Shown here one piece after another: positions 23,022 through 33,995 of a DNA stretch of 64,000 nt. A model generated the notes under the pieces. The model ran no database searches. It had not been told where the DNA came from and worked only from the letters and a program-made list of their open reading frames with translations. The position numbers and the translations under genes were made by a program. The stretch spans positions 265,569 to 329,568 of the forward strand of contig NC_052350.1 in NCBI RefSeq assembly GCF_009727055.1, given 5' to 3'. Positions within the stretch are counted from its first letter, which is position 1; the number at the start of each line of letters is the position of its first letter. Source of the stretch: Benincasa hispida. Taxonomy: Eukaryota > Streptophyta > Magnoliopsida > Cucurbitales > Cucurbitaceae.

Positions 23022-25294
23022 GTGCTTTTTTTAGTCCCAATTTTTATTTTTCCAAAATTATATTTAGAGTTATGGTGAGTAGTGTTTTGTTACTGCAATT
23101 ATGTTGATGAACGTGAAGTTTGCACATTGTGGATGTTTTCGGGATTAGCTTTTCGTTTTACTACTTATTTTATATTTTCGGTATGTAAGAGCCCTTTTAT
23201 TTTTGGGCATTATTGCATTCAAGTCTATAAATTTGTAGTCCGGGTCGTTTGTGAATTGTTCTAGCAAAGATTTGGAGGTTACAGGGCCAAAAAGGAAGAA
23301 ATTTGGAGTATCCATCTGCTGTACATAATGATTCTATCAGTAGCACTGCGATGTTGTACCTTAGTGTCACGGAAGTCCGACGCGATGACGAAAGGCAGTT
23401 TTTGTAGTGTCACGACGCTAGGGTACAACGTCACAACACTCTGAGACGCGTAGGAGTGCGCGTTTGGGCTGGTGCACCAACGTTTTGCGTGGTTATTCTG
23501 ATTCGCTAACAGTTTGAGTTGTTGGTTCGGTCCAAGTGATTTAGCTACTGTTTTTTTTTTTTTTTTTGTAATAATTAGTTTTTTAACTAATGAAGCTAAT
23601 ATAAATGTTATATTAATTTAATTAATTGTTTAGAAGCCAATCCCAGTCTAAAATGTGTTTGTTTATCTTCTTCTTTTTTTTTTTTTTTTTATTATGATTG
23701 GATGTATGATTTATTTTATAATATATCATAATGTATGTCATATAGAGAAAATACCACCATAGGATATGCATTATTCATGCATCATGAATATTATAAATGT
23801 TATAACATAGTTGCAATGATTTAATTAAAATATGCTCATGCATCACATATTATAACTCTTGTATTATATGATTGCATGCATTAATAACATTAACATGCAT
23901 CATTTATATTATAATTGTTATAATATATAGTTAGAATGTATGGATGTATGTTGTGAATATTTTTCATTACTTTAGTATATAAATGTTATGTATGTTAAGT
24001 AATAAAAATGAGATTGCATGAAGCATGACATTACTTTAGGTAATTTATAAATGTTATATTTTTACAAAGTAAGTCATTAGATATAATCTTAGATTTTAAT
24101 TTATTTCATTTATTCTTTATAATAATTATAAATAAATAAAATTATAAATTAAAATCTATAATAAAGAATTGCATGCTCACATAGGTTAAAAATCATTTTC
24201 TAAATAGTTTAAAATATGATTCACTTTAGAACTATGATCACATTATTTCTAATAAGATTAGAAATAGGTTTAATATTCCTTTTAATCATTTTAATAAGAT
24301 TAAATTTGTAACAAGTGTATATATAAGAGGCCTTTGTTTAAGGATGGTTTTGTTTGGGCTAGGGTATTTAAGCTAATGGAAATGGAACATCCCTACTTGG
24401 AAACTAGCCTAGAAGGTGAATTAGATATATTTGCTACAAGCATGCAATGATTGATTATAGTTTATTAAAGCATTTAATGAACAATAATCAATATTGTTTA
24501 ACTATCCAAAGTAAATGTTACATTAGGCAAAGTATACAATCACTTAGTAAAAATAATCAGCCGTACTTTTCTAAGTTAATTAACCCTAGGTAAAACACTC
24601 AGTGGAAGAAAAATGGGATATATGATACTTCATTTTTTCTATCACGTCTCTCTAAAAGTTCATATCGTGAGACCTATACTCGGCCTTGAGGCACATTTGC
24701 TTGTGTCCCCCTACAGGTGGTGTTTGTATTGGTTAATATCAAGGTGATAGAGAGAGTGTCTATAGTAAGTGGGAGCAAAACGTGTGTCAACACATCCCAT
24801 GGTCATTCTCATTATTTTGGAGTAAACTTTCATGCTCGGCCTTGAGACACATTTGCTTGTGTCCCCCCTACGGATGACATTTGCATGAATTTTTACTTAA
24901 ATTCTAGAAATGGATAGGGTTGCTTTAGTTTTTGCCCCAATCAATTTTTTCCTACGGTTGGCTCATCGGAGCGAACTCTATAATCTAAAATGAGAGGTTA
25001 CACTTACAAGAAAAATGTTAAGCTAGTCAACAATTTTCTGGATCAAACAATGGTGACTAATAATTATAGGAATAAGAGTTGTTCTAGTGTAATTAATGGT
25101 TGAGATAGTCTTAATTCAATGAAAAGGTAACAGTTCGCCCTACGGTGGCTTTTACCCTGTCCCACAAAAACACATTGCAAAATAGATGTTACATAGGGTG
25201 CATTAAATTTTCTTGCTAAATTGATTGGTTTTTCAAATTAGGTCATACTTGTTTAACTAATATAAATAAATTATATGTTTCAACAATATTCAAT
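23022..25294 (+). other. Untranslated leader of the family-A copia element
   Basis: No supportable coding region; the 60-residue frame at 23082-23264 is probably chance. Contains poly-T runs near 23550 and 23680. A 12-base inverted repeat, GTTGTACCTTAG (23353-23364) and CTAGGGTACAAC (23418-23429), has one mismatch. Two related phrases, CTCGGCCTTGAG with ACATTTGCTTGTGTCCCCC, occur near 24680-24715 and 24835-24870. Confidence 0.55.
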
Positions 25295-26097
25295 ATGACT
25301 TCTGCTACACTTAATATGCTTGCCGCTGACAAATTAAATGGTGATAACTACGCTACCCGAAATTTTTGGGAAGCATATGAATGATGGGTTCAGCCAAATG
25401 AAAAGGCTCAAGCATATATCTTGACAAGCCTATCTGAGGTCTTGGCCAATAAACATAAGCCCATGCTCACTGCCTGTGAGATTATGAAGTCCTTGAGAGG
25501 AATGTTTGGGTGACCGTCTACTCAGCTCAGGCATGATGCGCTCAAGTTATCTTTAATTCTCGCATGCTAAAAGAGGCCTCTGTTCGAGAACATGTTCTAA
25601 ACATGATAGTCTACTTTAATGTGGCGAAGATGAATGGGTCTTTCATTGATAAAGCCAGTCAGGTTAGCTTTATCTTGAAAACTTTACTTGAAAGTTTCCT
25701 ACAGTTCTGTAGCAATGTTATTATGAACAAGATTGACTACAACCTGACCACCTTGCTCAAGGAGCTACAAACATACCAATCCTTAATGAAAGTCAAGGAA
25801 TAGAAGGGTGAGGCAAATGCTTTCTCATCCTCAAAGTTTCATAGAAGTTTGACCTCTAGAACTAAGTTTGTACCCTCTTCTTTCGGCACCAAAAAGTGGA
25901 AGAAAAAGAAAGGAGGCCAAGGGAAGGCTAACCCACCAGCTACTGCCCAAAAAGGCAGGATGGCCAAGGCTATAAAGGGAATTTGATTCAATTGCAACTA
26001 GCAGGGACATTGGAAGAGGAATTGTCCTAAATTCTTGGCAGAGAAGAAGAAGACCAAACAAGGTAAATATGATTTACTTGTGTTGGAAACTTGCTTA
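25295..26097 (+). pseudogene. Copia gag, degraded (family A element)
   Basis: Gag forms the cytoplasmic particle that packages element RNA. ATG at 25295 gives MTSATLNMLAADKLNGDNYA. An internal deletion follows, then NEKAQAYILTSLSEVLANKH. The frame at 25564-25803 (SVREHVLNMIVYFNVAKMNG, NLTTLLKELQTYQSL) is the rest of the UBN2-type gag domain. The CCHC knuckle lies at 25984-26025: its first cysteine codon is now TGA (25984-25986) and another knuckle codon is TAG (25999-26001), while QGHWKRNCPK is preserved. At least four stops or frame changes. Confidence 0.8.
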
Positions 26098-27515
26098 GTG
26101 GAGAATGATTATTCGACCTCGATAATAGATCCAGGCACCACTAACCACGTTTGTTGTTCATTTCAGAGAATTGATTCCTGGCGATTGGTAAATAACGATG
26201 CATGTTAGAACTAGGCACGCCATCTCAACAAAGGCACTGAGAGGACTTTGTCTTACTTTACAGAAATCATTTATTTTGTTAGAAAATGTTTATGTAGTTC
26301 CTGATCTAAAAAGGAACTTAATTTCTATAAAGTGTTTAATTGAACAAAGTTATTATATACATTTTTCTATACTTTATAAAGATGGTGTAGAGATTTGTTC
26401 TAAGTTGGAAGGTAAACTTTATGTGCTAAGGCTGTTAGCAACAAAGACCTTCCTAAATATTGAACTGTTTAAAACTGCGGTAACTCAAAATAAAAGACAA
26501 AAAAATTCTCTTAAAGAAAATGTCCATCTTTGGCACTTAAGGTTAGGACACATAAATCTCAATAGAATCGAGAAATTGGTTAAGAATGTACTTCTAAGTA
26601 AGTTAGAAAAAAATTCTCTACCGGTATGTGAGTCATGCCTTGAAAGCAAAATGATTAAGAGATCTTTTACTGGAAAATGTCATAGAGCCAAAAAGCTCTT
26701 AGAACTTGTACATTCGGACCTCTGTGGTCCTATGAATGTTAAAGCAAGAGTAGGTCTTGAATATGTCATCACCTTTACTGATGATTATTCAAGATATAGG
26801 TATGTTTATTTAACATGAAGTTTGAAGCCCTTGAAAAGTTCAAGGTGTACAAGGTTGAAGTTGAAAATGCATTAAGTAAAACAATTAAAATATTTTTATC
26901 TGATCAAGATGAATAGTATATGGATTTGAAATTCCAAGACTATTTGATAGAATAACCCAACTTTTAGCACCTGGTACACCTCAGCAGAATGGTGTATCAG
27001 AAAGAAGAAATTGAACATTGTTGGACATTGTTCGATTTATGATTCTTTACTCTTCCTTACCTGACTCATTTTAGGGTTATGTAGTACAGATTGCAGCCTA
27101 TATTTTGAACTGTGTTCCATCCAAGAGTGTTACTGGAATACCTTTAGAGTTATGGAGTGGTCGTAAAGGTAGCTTTTGACATTTCAAGATCCGAGGATGC
27201 CCAACACATGTGCTTGGAGCTAATCTTAAGAAGTTGGAACCTCGTTCAAAATTATTCTTATTTGTAGGTTACCCCAAAGGAAGGGAAGGTAGTTACTTCT
27301 ACGATCCTAAATATAATAAAGTGTTTGTATCGAACGCTACATTTTTAGAAGAGGATCACATAAGGGAGCATAGACCACATAGTAAGATAATATTAACTGA
27401 GTTTTCCAGTGAACCTACTAAACCTTCAACAAGAATTATTGAAGAGCCTAGCACCTCAACAAGAGTTGTTAAAGTTGGTTCATCTAGTAGGTCACATCCA
27501 CCTCAATTATTGTGA
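26098..27515 (+). pseudogene. Copia protease and integrase, degraded (family A element)
   Basis: The protease active-site region reads IIDPGTTNHVC (DPG at 26128-26136). The frame 26198-26818 contains NVYVVPDLKRNLISI, the pre-integrase box HLWHLRLGHINLNRIEKL, the cysteine pair CESC and the integrase core HSDLCGPMNVKARVGLEYV with TDDYSRYRYVY. It breaks at 26818. Later pieces include PGTPQQNGVSERR in a shifted frame (about 26970-27010) and the C-terminal KLEPRSKLFLFVGYPKG (27210-27515). Integrase inserts the cDNA into the genome; this copy cannot. Confidence 0.8.
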
Positions 27516-29150
27516 GAGCCTCGATATAGTTGGAGGGTTGGGAAGCTTCCTATTCGTTATATGAGTTTCTCAGAAACACTAACTATCATATCTGATGGCG
27601 ACGTTGAGGATCAATTGTCTTACAAGTAGGTAATGGATGATGTTTACAAAGATGAATGGATCAAAGCTATGGATCTCAAAATGGAGTCTATGTACTTCAA
27701 TTCGGATTGGGATATTTTAGATAACCTGATGGGGTAAAATCTATAGGTTGCAAATGGATCTACAAGAGGAAACAGGGTGATGATGGGAAGGTACTAACCT
27801 TCAATGCTAGGCTTATGGCAAAGGGTTATACCCAGGATGAGGGAGTCGACTATAAGGAGACTTTCTCACATGTTGCCATGTTAAAGTCTATCCGAATACT
27901 TCTGTCCATTACCTCATGTTATGACTATGAGATTTTGCAAATGGACGTTAAGACTACTTTTTTGGTTGACAATATTGAGGAGACTATCTATATGCAGCAA
28001 CCTGAGGGATTCATAACCCAAGGTCAAGAACAAAATATTTACAAGCTTAATCGGTCCATTTATGGATTGAAACAAGTTTCTCGATCTTAGAATATAAGAT
28101 TTGATACTGCGATCAAATCTTATGGCTTTGATCAAAATATTGATGAGCCTTGTGTATTCAAGAAAATCATCAATAGTTTAGTAGCTTTTTTTGTGTTGTA
28201 TGTAGATGATATCCTACTCATTGAGAATGATGTAGGTTTACTGACTGAAAATAAACATTGGTTGGCGACCCAATTCCAAATGAAAGATTTAGGAGATGTG
28301 CAGTCTGTTCTGGACATTTAAATCTTTAGAGATTGATAAAACAAAACATTGGCATTGTCTCAAGTATCATATAAAGATGTTTGTCAAGTATTCGATGCAA
28401 AACTCCAAGAGAGGCTTGCTATATTTCAAGCATGGAGTTTTTTTGTCTAAAGAACAGTGTCCTAAGACACCTAAGAAGTTGAGGAAATGAGATGGATTCC
28501 CTATGCATCAGCTATTGGTAGCTTGATGTATGCGATGTTATTTGTCAGACCTGACATCTGCTATGCAGTGGGGATAGTCAGTAGATATCGGTAAAATCCA
28601 AGATTAGATCATTGGAGTGCCTTTAAGCTATTCTCAAGTATCTTCGGAGAACAGAGGCTTACATGCTCGTATATGGGTCTAAGGATTTAATTCTTACAGG
28701 ATACACTGGCTTTGATTTTCAGATCGATAGTGATTTTAGGAAATCCACTTCAAGATCAGTGTTCACTCTTAACGAAGGGGGTTGTAGTATGAAGAAGCAC
28801 CAAACAAGGGTTCATTACTGACTCCACTATGGGGGCAGAGTATGTAGCAACTTGTGAAGCTGCCGAGGAGGTTGTCTGGCTCAGGAAATTCTTAACTGAT
28901 CTAGAAGTAGTTCCAGACATGTCAAATCCCATCATCCTTTATTGTGATAATGGTGGTGTTGTGGCTAATTTTAAGAAGCCCAGAAGTCACAAACATAGGA
29001 AGCACATAGAGCGGGAGTATCACCTAACACGAGATATTGTGCATCAGCACACAATGTTGCTGATCTGTTTACAAAGGCCCTCACAACTAAGGTGTTTGAG
29101 TGTCACCTACAGAGTATGGACCTATGGGACATGCCACATTTAGTCTAGGG
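27516..29150 (+). pseudogene. Copia RT and RNase H, degraded (family A element)
   Basis: RT words: MAKGYTQDEGVDYKETFSHV (from 27815), LQMDVKTTFLVDNIEE, YMQQPEGFI, LNRSIYGLKQVSRS, then the catalytic box YVDDILL (YVDD at 28199-28210) in another stretch. RNase H words: MGAEYVATCEAAEEVVWLRKF (from 28829), ILYCDNGGVVANFKKPRSHK and HIEREYHLTRDIV. Multiple stops and shifts separate the pieces. Word choice suggests the Tork/TNT1-like lineage. Confidence 0.82.
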
Positions 29151-29260
29151 CAAATGGGAGATTTTGTACTGAGCGTGTATTATATGCTCTAGTTTCTTGT
29201 TTTATGTGTACTTTTGTAATAGTTTTACTTTTATGATGTACACCCCATTAGCTTTAGAAC

Positions 29261-29270
29261 AAGTGGGAGA
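29261..29270 (+). other. Polypurine tract of the family-A copia element
   Basis: AAGTGGGAGA directly precedes the 3' LTR, the usual place for the RNase-resistant primer of plus-strand synthesis. Confidence 0.75.
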
Positions 29271-29410
29271 TTATTGAGGTTGATGTCCTAAACCTCGTGA
29301 GTCCCGTAGTTTGTAATTGTAATGTAGAAATAATTTATTTATTTAATAAAGACATTTAGTAGCGTTAACACAGAAAACCAATAAACTAAGATTCAAGGTT
29401 ATCTTCTGTA

Positions 29411-29546
29411 ACTTAAACATGTATATGGAGACATACAAGAAGATCATGTTCAAGAGAACCTAAACAGTTTGTGGTAGATGGATAAGGTTGGGTACCTTAT
29501 CCTGGTGACACTAAGAATACGACCCACTTTGTAGATGTTACAACTG
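29411..29546 (+). repeat. 136-bp segment duplicated exactly at 30156-30291
   Basis: Every base matches 30156-30291 on reading the two side by side. This copy continues naturally into the LTR on both sides; the other is bounded by synthetic adapter on both sides. This is therefore the genuine locus. Confidence 0.9.
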
Positions 29547-29949
29547 TTGTAAAGTGTTACAAATGATTTGATCCAGATCATTCATGTGAAGACATGTAAA
29601 CGGGGATGTTCTATACAAAGAGTTTATAGAAGATCGGACCACGAAATAACTAGTATCATTATATAACATTGTTGATACATAATGATGAACCTGGCTCTAA
29701 TACCAATTGAAGGAAATTGGAACTGAGATTTCCATGAGCAGCGGAACAAGATTATTCTAAATCACAATCATAACTGAACATAACATTTACAGTCGACTTC
29801 AAACAAACGGTTATACAATTCATACAGAAATTACAACATGAAAATAGAAATGCACAAAGAGCAAACTGTACGAACAATCAAAGAAGCGTCTCCATGCTCC
29901 GTTGCGCGATCGCTCAAACAACAACGACCACAAACGCTTAATCTACACG

Positions 29950-29987
29950 CTGTCTCTTATACACATCTAGATGTGTATAAGAGACAG
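29950..29987. other. Synthetic Tn5 mosaic-end junction (adapter artefact), copy 1
   Basis: Two 19-bp Tn5 mosaic ends head to head: CTGTCTCTTATACACATCT (29950-29968) and its reverse complement AGATGTGTATAAGAGACAG (29969-29987). This 38-bp palindrome is the circularisation junction of transposase-based mate-pair libraries. It is not plant DNA. Confidence 0.97.
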
Positions 29988-30117
29988 GTTTTAATCTGAT
30001 GTGCACTCTGATCGATCACAGCAACCATGAGCGCTTAATCTACACGACCGCAACACCGCATGAACACTTCACGCTTGTCCTCAACGATTGCCTCGATGAA
30101 CTCCTCAGCAATAGCAC
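29988..30117. other. 130-bp segment between adapter copies
   Basis: Bounded on both sides by the adapter palindrome. It shares CGCTTAATCTACACG (30032-30046) with the bases just left of the first adapter (29935-29949), so it may carry the true continuation of that locus (ACCGCAACACCG). Order and orientation are uncertain. Confidence 0.7.
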
Positions 30118-30155
30118 CTGTCTCTTATACACATCTAGATGTGTATAAGAGACAG
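30118..30155. other. Synthetic Tn5 mosaic-end junction (adapter artefact), copy 2
   Basis: Same 38-bp palindrome as at 29950, with no mismatch. It joins the 130-bp segment to an exact copy of 29411-29546. Confidence 0.97.
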
Positions 30156-30291
30156 ACTTAAACATGTATATGGAGACATACAAGAAGATCATGTTCAAGA
30201 GAACCTAAACAGTTTGTGGTAGATGGATAAGGTTGGGTACCTTATCCTGGTGACACTAAGAATACGACCCACTTTGTAGATGTTACAACTG
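30156..30291 (+). repeat. Exact 136-bp copy of 29411-29546 between adapters
   Basis: Identical to 29411-29546 and bounded by adapter palindromes at both ends. A library fragment built into the assembly explains this better than a genomic duplication. Confidence 0.92.
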
Positions 30292-30329
30292 CTGTCTCTT
30301 ATACACATCTAGATGTGTATAAGAGACAG
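30292..30329. other. Synthetic Tn5 mosaic-end junction (adapter artefact), copy 3
   Basis: Third perfect copy of the 38-bp palindrome. Minus-strand LTR sequence resumes at 30330 (AACCCTTCACAGATCGCTCG near 30360). Confidence 0.97.
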
Positions 30330-31591
30330 GTGTCCATCTTAACCAATCAGCAGTGCGACAACCCTTCACAGATCGCTCGTAAGTACAGCTGGGTCAATAA
30401 CCATTATGCCCCTATAGTTACATCTGTCTCCTTAAGTACCACTGATCCCTCTAATAAACATAAGTCATAATCCTACTATGACTGAGTTTTCTCTTCCAAA
30501 GAGAAGTTGTGGCCACTATGTTCAAGCCTCAGAATCAACACTTAAAGGAGAAATCTCTCTATTTATCCTTGCTTCGGGAAAGAAGTGAATTCCATATTGT
30601 GGATTGAGTTCCCAGCTTCCAGATCAGACAAGTCCCCAAAAAGGTAGGTATGTTGAGTTGACAATCTGGCCATTCTCATCCATACTAATCAAAGGACCGC
30701 CCTCAAAGGCAGGAGTTCCCAAAACACTCAGGATTGAGGTCGTGTCACCTATGATCGTTTAGGTGAGATGTAAGTCTCTAGTATCAACGGTGTTATATAC
30801 AGAGTTTGGTCATCTCGTGGTCCAGGTCTTATACAAACTCTTTGTATAGGACACTATCGCTCCACGTCCGCACATGAATGGTCAGGATCTACCATCTGTA
30901 GTAGTTTACAACACTTGTAAACCTCTACAAAGCGGGCCGTATCCATAGTGTCACAAGGATCAGATATCCCACCTTAATCCTTATACTACAGACCTATTTA
31001 GGTTATCACTTAAGGCATGATCCATTTGTATATCACATATACATGCTTAAGTTCACATAAGATAACCAAGGAGCTTTGTTTATTGGATATGAATAAATGC
31101 CAGAATTAAATAACACTTATTTTATTCATTGAACAATGTATATCCTTACAAATTAACGAGATTCCGGGAGAATTAGGACACCAATCCCAACAAGAAGAGA
31201 CTTACATTTCACCAGGATGACTATAGGTGACTTGACTTGAATCCTGAGTGAGTTGTGAACTTCTGCCTATGAAGGCGATCCTTTGATCTACATGGGTGAG
31301 AGGAGCTAGTGTCGCTGACTCAATATGCTTACCATTTTAAGGATTCGTCTAATAGGAGAGTTCGGAATATAGCTACACAAGAAGGAATTCACTCCTTTTA
31401 TAAAGTCAAGAGTAAATAGAGAAATTGCTCTCTTAAGAACCGATTTCAAGACTTGAACAATGTGACACCACACCCTCTCCTGGTTCGAGAGGGGTTTGGT
31501 CATAGTTAGACTACGACTTATTGTTCTTTAAAGGAATCAATGGTACTTAAGGAGTTAGATGTAACTACAAGGGAAAAAAGGTAATTTTTGC

Positions 31592-32192
31592 TAGGGGTAT
31601 TCAAATGGCCCGACAACCCGAACAACTTAGACTATCCAACCCAAACTATAATGGTCGGTTGGGTTAGTTTTGTTTTTGAGTTGAGCTGGGTTGAATTTTT
31701 TCTATTTTTGTTGGATTGGGTTGAGTCTAAGGTTGAATAAAAAAAATTGGGTTGACCCAACCCAATCCAAATTACATATATACTAACAAAAAATATATAT
31801 ATTTATTTTAGAATTGATGAATTTGTGAATTCTTTATATTTTTCTTTTTATTTTTTATAAACTTTGTAATGATGTTATAGATATTAGGTATGTAAGAATT
31901 GAGTTTTATGAAATTTTGATTATTAGATAGAGTTGAGTTTTATGAGCTTTTAATTATTAGATAGAGTTGAGTTTTATGAGATTTTAGTTATTAGAAATGT
32001 GTTGTAGATAAAATTTAAATATTTTAAATTAAGAAAAAAACAAACAATAACCGACAACCCAACCCAAATTTTTTAGGGTTGAGTTGGAGAACATGTTTGG
32101 GTCATTTGGGTTGCTAACTCGACCAATCCAAATTTTTGGGTTGGTCTAAAAATATGCCACAAGCCAACCAACTCAACTCATGTACACCCCTA
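31592..32192. mobile_element. hAT-like MITE in copia 3' LTR
   Basis: 601 bp with terminal inverted repeats starting TAGGGGTATTCA (left) and, reverse-complemented, TAGGGGTGTACA (right). The 8-bp flanks ATTTTTGC (31584-31591) and ATTTTGGT (32193-32200) match at 6 of 8, as in an aged hAT duplication. The interior has GGGTTGGGTT and AACCCAACCC runs that can pair. No coding capacity. Confidence 0.75.
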
Positions 32193-32663
32193 ATTTTGGT
32201 CCAACTGTACTTACGAGAAATTTGTGAAAGGTCAAACACACTAGTGATTATTTATATCCAATGGACATAGAAATATATCTGTAGTACGAAGAGTGCAACT
32301 GTCGATCATTAGAAGTTGTCGGTAGTTAATAGAAGTTAGGTAATTTAACTAAAGAGTTTAATTAATTAACCAAGTACCATTGGAGCTTCAATTTATAGGT
32401 CCATAAGGTCCTATCGGTAGCTTAACTAGGATTACTGAGAATCAAATTGATTTTGGATTAATTTGAATTGTTCAAATTAATTGATGGAATAAATTATATA
32501 AGATATAATTAATATAATGGATTTGATACATTATAATATAAAGTTTAATTTGAGAGAAAATAAATATTTGAATACGATTCAAATATTAATTATATGAATT
32601 GGAATTTATAGGTTAAATTTAACATGAATTTAATTTATATTAAATAACTATAGGTTTATTGAG

Positions 32664-32910
32664 GGGAAATTATTTCAAATGGTAAAACTGTTGAAAATAT
32701 TTACAAGATATAATAAAATTTTAGAACTATCAATGATAGACGTTGATAGACACTGATAGACTTCTAGCAATATCTATCAATGTTACTGATAGATACTGAT
32801 ATACACTGATAGAGTCTATCAGTGTATATCAGTATCTATCATTGATAGTTCAAAATTTTTTCTATATTTTGTAAATATTTTGATTCAGTTTTCTATATTT
32901 AAAAACAATC
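32664..32910. mobile_element. Mutator-like MITE with ~100-bp inverted repeats
   Basis: 247 bp flanked by GTTTATTGAG on both sides (32654-32663, 32911-32920); 9 or 10 bp fits Mutator-like elements. Each half contains AAAATATTTACAA, then ACTATCAATGATAGA, then ACACTGATAGA, in opposite orientation, so nearly the whole element is one long hairpin. No coding capacity. Related words recur at 62730-62809 and 63490-63560. Confidence 0.75.
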
Positions 32911-33585
32911 GTTTATTGAGAGAATTTCAAACTATAGGTTATATCATATTTGTTATAATATAAATTATAGGTTATATGTTATAGTAGATATAACATATAG
33001 TATAATGTATATTATATGATAAGTTAGTTACCATATATTTATATTATATCAAATTAAATTTAAAAAAATAATTTAATTTTTGAATTTTAAAAATGGAGTT
33101 ATGAAAATAACTCCCCCCTAATTCTCTCAATTAAATTGTGGGAGTGGGGTGGTTTTCAATTAGTCGTCTTCTTCCCTAAAACACTGAAGGTCTGTAATCT
33201 CTGAGTAAAGAATTCCTCTCAAAATTCTTAATCCCAATCCCAAAAATTGTCTTACGAAGACCACCACTCTCGTAATTCTCAACTCTTAAGAGAATACCTT
33301 AGTTTTCTTTGTGGTGGTATTCAAAATTGGATCTTTAAGTTGTTGTTTTTGGAGAGTCCATGATCCAAGGGTTTTTCGAATTGTTCATGATCAAAGAGAA
33401 GGATACAAGAAAAAAATTGTGACATCAAGGGTACATGATAACCTAACCCTAATTCCCTATCCTTTCTTGTTTTAAGCATGTTGTTACTTCAAGTGCATAA
33501 TGTTTCCATCTCTATAATTTCACCTGTGAAAAAAAATTAAAATTGGGATCTGATCACGTTTCTGCACGATTTTCACAAACCATCA

Positions 33586-33995
33586 CAAAATTCTGACATT
33601 TTTGCACACTACGTCTTTCTCTACTCTCTAACTTGAGAATGTTTATTCTTCAAATCTTTAATAGTAGACATAATTTTGTGATTATCAGTCGTCAAAGTCT
33701 CAATTCTTTCTGTGTATATATAGATGACTATCTGATCATCTTGCCATTTGATAAAAAGAGCTTGATAAGAAGGATCCATAAACCCATGGTTAATAGTGTC
33801 GTGAATATTTTCTACATACACATCACTCAGAAATCTCACATGATGAGTTGTCAGATGAGATGTTACTAACAAGTGCTTTGACATCTTCCTCTGAGTCACT
33901 AATATCTTCAGACCCATTATCAGATAGAGTTAAAAGATAGCTTTTACCCTGCTTCCTAAAAAAACTAGGACATTCTACTTGAAAGTGTCCATAGT
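33586..33995 (-). pseudogene. Sirevirus gag C-terminal part with coiled coil
   Basis: On the minus strand this begins with the second half of the CCHC knuckle, GHFQVECPSFFRKQGKS (about 33990-33940), followed by SDNGSEDISDSEEDVK and, from 33917 to 33621, a 98-residue frame rich in charged heptads (IETLTTDNHKIMSTIKDLKN), probably coiled coil. It ends at the copia LTR edge 33585. The first half of the knuckle lies beyond the insertion at 33996-35280. Confidence 0.75.

Larger units (their letters stand above)
29681..31192 (-). mobile_element. Copia LTR 'E' with adjoining primer site (partly artefactual)
   Basis: The left part holds CTGGCTCTAATACCA (29691-29705), the minus-strand form of a tRNA-Met primer site, followed by an LTR edge TGAAGGAAATTGG at 29708. 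The right edge is AATCCCAACA at 31192, after which the host LTR resumes. Primer site next to LTR means a 5' LTR plus a sliver of internal sequence. No matching target duplication was found. The middle, 29950-30329, is adapter-joined sequence, so length and internal order cannot be trusted. Confidence 0.55.
21073..33585 (+). mobile_element. Plus-strand copia retrotransposon (family A), decayed
   Basis: Order: rearranged 5' LTR (21073-23007), tRNA-Met-like primer site (23010), long leader, gag (25295), protease, integrase, RT, RNase H, polypurine tract (29261-29270) and 3' LTR (29272-33585). Gag, RT and RNase H words place it in the Tork/TNT1-like part of Ty1-copia (inference). Every coding domain contains stops or frameshifts. 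The 3' LTR carries three later insertions and an assembly artefact. It sits in the Sirevirus between the RT linker and the gag C-terminus, where protease and integrase should be. Confidence 0.8.
29272..33585 (+). repeat. 3' LTR of the family-A copia element, interrupted
   Basis: Starts TATTGAGGTTGATGTCC, with the normal TG changed to TA, and ends TTCACAAACCATCA. Interrupted by an LTR fragment with primer site and an adapter artefact (about 29681-31192), an hAT-like MITE (31592-32192) and a Mutator-like MITE (32664-32910). The tail 33110-33585 matches the 5' LTR tail 22490-23007. Confidence 0.75.

Noticed and set aside
29950..30329. Natural Tn5-like transposon or horizontally acquired bacterial DNA
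   Set aside because: Only the two 19-bp ends are present, joined head to head, with no transposase and no 9-bp duplication; a library adapter explains all three copies.
29950..30329. Three 38-bp repeats with ~130-bp spacers as a CRISPR-like array
   Set aside because: The repeat is a known synthetic palindrome, and one 'spacer' is an exact copy of DNA 0.75 kb away in the same contig.
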